DNA from: CAHJWO01 sp964245885
GTDB lineage: Bacteria; Verrucomicrobiota; Verrucomicrobiia; Chthoniobacterales; SZAS-18
Length of the DNA stretch: 17,012 nucleotides
Assembly (NCBI GenBank): GCA_964245885.1
Contig: CAXTOX010000085.1
Location: 1 to 17,012, forward strand
Reading direction: 5' to 3'
Made by a program: the position numbers and the translations under genes. How positions within the stretch are numbered: position 1 is the stretch's first letter; the number at the start of each line of letters is the position of its first letter. Positions 13,223-17,012 of this stretch are shown one piece after another. The notes beneath the pieces were generated by a model that ran no database searches, was not told the DNA's origin, and saw only the letters and a list, made by a program, of their open reading frames with translations.

Positions 13223-14221
13223 ATGCGATTGTTCTCATCTAGGTACTCACGGCACGCGGCCTTCACGCTCACCGAACTGATGGTGTCCGTCGCCATTTTC
13301 GCCGTCGGCGGAGCCATCGTTTATCCGCTTCTATCCGGAGACATCCAACTCTACGCCCGTAATTTTTCCATCAACAAGTCCGACAACTCGCTGCGGTACA
13401 GCTTGCAGATGCTCAAAAAGGACATCAACATGGGCATAGAGGCACCGCGTCTCATGGATTACACCAGCAACGGGGGCACTGGCACCCTCGCCGTGAGCCT
13501 GTCCACCGTGTCGGCGCAGGCGATTATCATCTGGGTGAATCTCGGTCCAGCGTACAAATTGATGCCCGCAACGGCGGGGGGGAGCACCATTTCCCCTGCC
13601 AGCGGCGTCACGCTGACGCGTGCCCCGGCTACACCGACGGTGCAAGTCGGCGACCGACTCGTGATTGTAAACCCGAGTCCGTATACCGCCAACATGCCCG
13701 ATGCGAAGGCGACGTGCGGTGCCGCCATGCAAGCGCCAGGCCGCCGGATCACCGCCATCAGCAACGTCAGCTCGACCTTGCTCACGGTCAGCCTTGACTT
13801 GGCCACCACCCCACTGCCCAGCGCAATCCCCGCCAACCAGAGCGCCTACATCGTGCGTGAGGTTGCTTACGTGGTCACGCCCATTGGCCCCGTAAACAAG
13901 CCGGTGGAACGAGACCTGATTTACTATCCTACCACCGCGAACATGAACAGTTCTCGCTTGCTCGTGCGTGACCTGGACCCTTTGCCGCAGGAAGTCGATT
14001 CTACTACCAACGTCGCCATTCAGCCATTCAACTTCTATAAAACGCGGACCAGTAGCAGTCCTCTTAGCGTGTGCTTGCCAATCAGAGCCCTCGACTACGC
14101 CAAAGCCTTGAACGACCGCAATCTTGGCGCTGCCACGACCAACACCTCAGCCACGGAGTTTGATGTTTACCTGCGAAGTACCACGCAGATGTCTGTCAAG
14201 ACGGTACTCGTTGGCAATTAG
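13223..14221 (+). CDS. Pseudopilin-like protein (GspJ/PilW-like), Ala at -1
   Basis: A 332-residue protein beginning MRLFSSRYSRHAA, then F(+1)TLTE(+5)LMVSVAIFAVGGAIVYPLLS. The Glu at +5 is kept, but the residue before the cleavage point is alanine instead of the near-invariant glycine, so processing would be unusual or slower. The remaining 290 residues are strand-rich with a few cysteines (in KATCGAAM and LSVCLPIR) that could pair. There is no ribosome-binding site: the start follows gttcccc. It begins 10 bases after the previous stop, so both are surely cotranscribed. Size and N-terminus fit GspJ/PilW-type minor pseudopilins; the C-terminal domain is not one I recognise. Confidence 0.83.
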   Translation: MRLFSSRYSRHAAFTLTELMVSVAIFAVGGAIVYPLLSGDIQLYARNFSINKSDNSLRYSLQMLKKDINMGIEAPRLMDYTSNGGTGTLAVSLSTVSAQAIIIWVNLGPAYKLMPATAGGSTISPASGVTLTRAPATPTVQVGDRLVIVNPSPYTANMPDAKATCGAAMQAPGRRITAISNVSSTLLTVSLDLATTPLPSAIPANQSAYIVREVAYVVTPIGPVNKPVERDLIYYPTTANMNSSRLLVRDLDPLPQEVDSTTNVAIQPFNFYKTRTSSSPLSVCLPIRALDYAKALNDRNLGAATTNTSATEFDVYLRSTTQMSVKTVLVGN

Positions 14222-14282
14222 ATCAATACCTTGTCTTCAATCTTTGTCTGCCCGCCCACCCCATTGTTCCCAAACTACATCC

Positions 14283-16301
14283 ATGCTCCCACCTTCCACC
14301 CGGCGGCTCGAGTCTGCCAGTACCCTTGTCGTGGCGATTCTCACTGTCGCCATTCTCGCCATATTCATCGGCTTAGCGTCTGATTATACCATGAATACTG
14401 GCCGCATGAGCGCGCGCGCGCAGGATCTCACCGGCGAGGAGGCGCTTGCGAACGGCGCGTTGGAGGCTGCCTACACGGGCTGGAAGAAGTACATGCTCGG
14501 CTACCAAGCCGTTTCGGACATTAGCACCTACACGAACAGCGTGCCAGGCAATAATAACTTCGACTTCATTTCCGCGTTGATCACGACCCTCAACAGTGCC
14601 GCTGCTAGCACAGGTTACCAAGTCCAGAGCCTGAAAGTCGTTCCCGTTAATCAAGCTGATGTGAAACAAGATAAGCAGCTAAGCTCCAACGCCACGCAAA
14701 GTCCTTTGGTCAACGTGCCCGGATGGGTGGCAAAGACCTGGAGCTACCGAGCCACGGCTGTGGTATTCAAGACAAACAATCCCTCCCAAACGATTACTAT
14801 TTCACGCTTCTTCCAGCAGACGTCCGCCTCGCTCTTCCAGGCGATGCTCTTTTACCAAAATGATTTGGAGCTGCACCCCGGAGCGAACATGACTCTCTAC
14901 GGTCTCGTTCACACCAACGCCAACCTGTACGCCGCCGCTGGCTCTGGCCGCACCTTGACCTTTGATTCCGATGTATCCTACACCGGCAACCAGTCCACCT
15001 TGAGTCCAGCAAGCAACTATAACAAGAAGAACTCCAATCTAAACGGCTACATCGAAGGCGTCACGCAAACCCTCTACAACACGGAATCGACCTGGGGCAC
15101 TTATAATCTTCCGACTTTCAGCACTGCGACCGCCACTCAGGTCAGTGCGCTCAATCCGCTCGGAACCAATGAAGCCTCTGCCGTTGACAAGTCTAATCCC
15201 AACGCTTTGGGCACGCACGAGATGATTGAGCGCCCCGCGCCCATCAGCGCGACCAACCCCAATCCTAACACGGCCCATAGCGATCCGACCGCTTTTCAAG
15301 CACATCGGATCTGGAATACCTCTACCCTGCGCATCCTCATCAACCGAAACGACGCGTCCCAAATGGTCCACGTTTACGTCCCTGACCCTTCGGACTTGAC
15401 CGGCGAGAGCAGCATGGAAGTTGTTCCGGGCACGGGCACCAAAGCCTCACCGGCCAACATCGCCAACCAGGTGATCAGCGCCGTTACTCCCGACACAGGA
15501 CAAGGTAATATCTTTGACTTTCGTCAAGGTCAGAACGTCAGCGCCGACGCGGTGGACATGTCCGTGCTGACACCCGTTCTCAATGCGTACACAACCACTA
15601 CCCAAGGCACCTCCGTTCCCTACAACGGAGTCGTTTATATCAGTGACATCACTAATGCCGATCAGGATGGGAACACTAGCAGCAACGGCAACGGCAACCT
15701 CGACGCGATCCGCATCCAAAAAGGCGCCGTTCTGCCCGACAGTGGTCTGACCATCGCCAGTGATGGCGGGGTGTACGTCCAAGGAGATTACAACACTGGC
15801 GATACCTACGTTCCCGGGACTGCCGTGCGCGTGACGATGCCCGCCTCGGATCTTTCCACGAATCCAACCGCGTACACCGTCGGCAACTACAACACCAAAC
15901 CTGCCTCGATCATGGGCGATGCGGTGATGATCCTGTCGGACAACTGGCAGGACAGTAACAGCAGTAAGTCGGTCGCTTTGCGCGTCCCTACACCTACTAC
16001 CTTCAACGCGGCCATCGTTTCCGGTGACGTACCCACCACTTCTACGGCCGAGAGCGGTGGTGCCCACAACTTTCCGCGGTTCCTCGAAAACTGGGGCGGT
16101 ATCAATTTTACTTATCATGGCTCCATGGACGAACTTTATGCCAGCAAGCATTTCACGGGAACCTATGGCAAGACTAACGTCTATGGCGCACCCTCACGGC
16201 TCTGGTATTTCGACACCAGCTTCCTTACCTCGCCGCCGCCCGGCAACCTGAGCATCGTCACCTATTTGCGTGGCCGCTGGGTCGGTAACAATAATCTCTG
16301 A
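14283..16301 (+). CDS. Large PilX-like pilus-associated protein
   Basis: A 672-residue protein with one membrane helix near the N-terminus (STLVVAILTVAILAIFIGLA), as in PilX-type proteins, but without the Glu+5 of a true prepilin. An in-frame ATG at 14124 lies inside the previous gene, so the ATG at 14283 is preferred. The body contains recurring motifs: LVHTNANLYAAAGSG near residues 205-220, SDGGVYVQGDYNTG near 495-508, and HNFPRFLENWGGINFTYHGS near 594-613. It ends with YFDTSF and LTSPPPGN. I recall these as a conserved set in large PilX-like proteins of planctomycetes and Verrucomicrobiota, but have not verified it. They suggest a large surface adhesin or minor pilus component. It follows the GspJ-like gene by 61 bases. 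Confidence 0.75.
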   Translation: MLPPSTRRLESASTLVVAILTVAILAIFIGLASDYTMNTGRMSARAQDLTGEEALANGALEAAYTGWKKYMLGYQAVSDISTYTNSVPGNNNFDFISALITTLNSAAASTGYQVQSLKVVPVNQADVKQDKQLSSNATQSPLVNVPGWVAKTWSYRATAVVFKTNNPSQTITISRFFQQTSASLFQAMLFYQNDLELHPGANMTLYGLVHTNANLYAAAGSGRTLTFDSDVSYTGNQSTLSPASNYNKKNSNLNGYIEGVTQTLYNTESTWGTYNLPTFSTATATQVSALNPLGTNEASAVDKSNPNALGTHEMIERPAPISATNPNPNTAHSDPTAFQAHRIWNTSTLRILINRNDASQMVHVYVPDPSDLTGESSMEVVPGTGTKASPANIANQVISAVTPDTGQGNIFDFRQGQNVSADAVDMSVLTPVLNAYTTTTQGTSVPYNGVVYISDITNADQDGNTSSNGNGNLDAIRIQKGAVLPDSGLTIASDGGVYVQGDYNTGDTYVPGTAVRVTMPASDLSTNPTAYTVGNYNTKPASIMGDAVMILSDNWQDSNSSKSVALRVPTPTTFNAAIVSGDVPTTSTAESGGAHNFPRFLENWGGINFTYHGSMDELYASKHFTGTYGKTNVYGAPSRLWYFDTSFLTSPPPGNLSIVTYLRGRWVGNNNL

Positions 16302-16933
16302 TGCTAGCATCTGCCTCTCCTATCACCCGCCGATCTCTGCGACGGTTTTTGTTCCTTGATTTACTCGCTGCTTTTGTAGCATGCATCAGCTTGCCGGTCG
16401 CGCTGTCCCATGCGCTGGACTTCCAATTGCGCCCGGTTGAAACGGTCGATGATGGTTTTAAGCACGAACATTCGTGCTTTCGCTACGACGACCGCTCGGA
16501 CATGCAAATCGACCTACCCAGAGGCTGGCGCACCACGGCCGATTCGAATTCGATCACTTCTGTGCCGCCGGATGTATCCGGGGCGGTGATTCGTATCGAG
16601 AAATCAGCGCTCACGCCGGACACGCTGTTCCGCGACGCTGGACTGGACGTCTACCGCCAACGCGTGCTTTCCGGCATCCCGGAAAGAGCTGTCAACACAC
16701 GGATCGTCGCGGAAAAGGCGAACCCGCTGCCGATTTTTGGTTGGAAGGATTATGAGTTCACGGTGGTGTACGATTTCTTCGGGCGAACCTTGCGCCGTAG
16801 CGTTGTGTTCGTCGACCTCAATTCTAAAGAGCAAATTTTGATGACTGTCAGTGCCGAGCAGAGTGACTTCGACAAGATTTATAGCCAAGGGCTGACTTTG
16901 ATGCAGAGCTGGGTGCCATCTCCGGCGAGCTAA
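16301..16933 (+). CDS. Secreted protein with PsbP/DcrB-like domain
   Basis: A 210-residue protein with a signal peptide or anchor: an Arg-rich start (RRSLRRF) then FLDLLAAFVACISLPVALSH, cleavable near ALDF. The body has MQIDLPRGWR, then YEFTVVYDFFGRTLRRSVVF and a closing DFDKIYSQGLTLMQSW. That order (aliphatic-Pro-x-GW strand, central sheet, DF...l..S helix) resembles the PsbP/DcrB/LpqN family of small periplasmic proteins; the match is by eye. Its ATG shares a base with the PilX-like stop (TGATG), so it is translated with that gene and probably serves the same apparatus. The remaining 79 bases of the window (16934-17012) show no gene. Confidence 0.72.
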   Translation: MLASASPITRRSLRRFLFLDLLAAFVACISLPVALSHALDFQLRPVETVDDGFKHEHSCFRYDDRSDMQIDLPRGWRTTADSNSITSVPPDVSGAVIRIEKSALTPDTLFRDAGLDVYRQRVLSGIPERAVNTRIVAEKANPLPIFGWKDYEFTVVYDFFGRTLRRSVVFVDLNSKEQILMTVSAEQSDFDKIYSQGLTLMQSWVPSPAS

Positions 16934-17012
16934 CAGCTTGAGATGAGAGTGCGCTGGCAGGTAGTGGTTAAGGAGCAAGTGAGAGGTTGTAGTCGTGGAT
17001 AAACAAACGCAG

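Noticed and set aside
16994..17002. Possible DnaA box (CGTGGATAA, one mismatch from the consensus complement)
   Set aside because: It is a single copy with no cluster, no dnaA gene and no A/T-rich region, so it is expected by chance. Although rpmH often lies near oriC, no DnaA boxes were seen near it here either.

Overview
The window looks like a high-GC bacterial chromosome fragment, most plausibly from the Verrucomicrobiota (PVC group). Four things point there: a strongly GC-biased core; many start codons with no Shine-Dalgarno sequence and a C/T-rich leader instead; short dispersed hairpin repeats between genes; and a cluster of pseudopilin-like genes resembling cassettes known mainly from Verrucomicrobiota. 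This assignment is inference, since there is no rRNA or other phylogenetic marker to confirm it. A run of ten Ns at 5232-5241 shows this is a scaffolded draft assembly.

Layout. Bases 1-210 hold an inverted pair of two-hairpin repeats. A probable promoter then leads into rpmH-rnpA-yidD (328-1216), a tightly overlapping translation and RNA-processing cluster. Instead of the usual yidC, the next gene is an HNH nuclease family gene (1489-2091). It converges on a minus-strand group: a membrane-anchored protein (3888-4448), a nucleoside phosphorylase-like protein (3155-3895) and trpS (2134-3108). A perfect 14-bp hairpin at 2097-2130 separates the two convergent ends. Divergent from that group is a large secreted TPR protein of about 1030 residues (4707-7805), which contains the assembly gap.

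From 7967 to 10820 five plus-strand genes follow closely: nth (endonuclease III), fabI (enoyl-ACP reductase), a hicB/hicA toxin-antitoxin pair and an outer-membrane beta-barrel protein whose GTG start overlaps the hicA stop. A 34-bp inverted repeat (10848-10952) separates these from a GlcD-type FAD-linked oxidase (10986-12380).

The last 4.3 kb (12655-16933) is lower in GC and encodes a likely single surface or secretion unit: two pseudopilin-like proteins with type IV prepilin N-termini, a 672-residue PilX-like protein with one N-terminal membrane helix, and a secreted PsbP/DcrB-like protein whose start overlaps the preceding stop. No assembly ATPase, prepilin peptidase or secretin lies in the window, so the unit would have to use machinery encoded elsewhere. 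This is the best candidate here for an under-described system.

The remaining genes are mostly housekeeping. I saw no tRNA, rRNA, CRISPR array, transposase or integrase.
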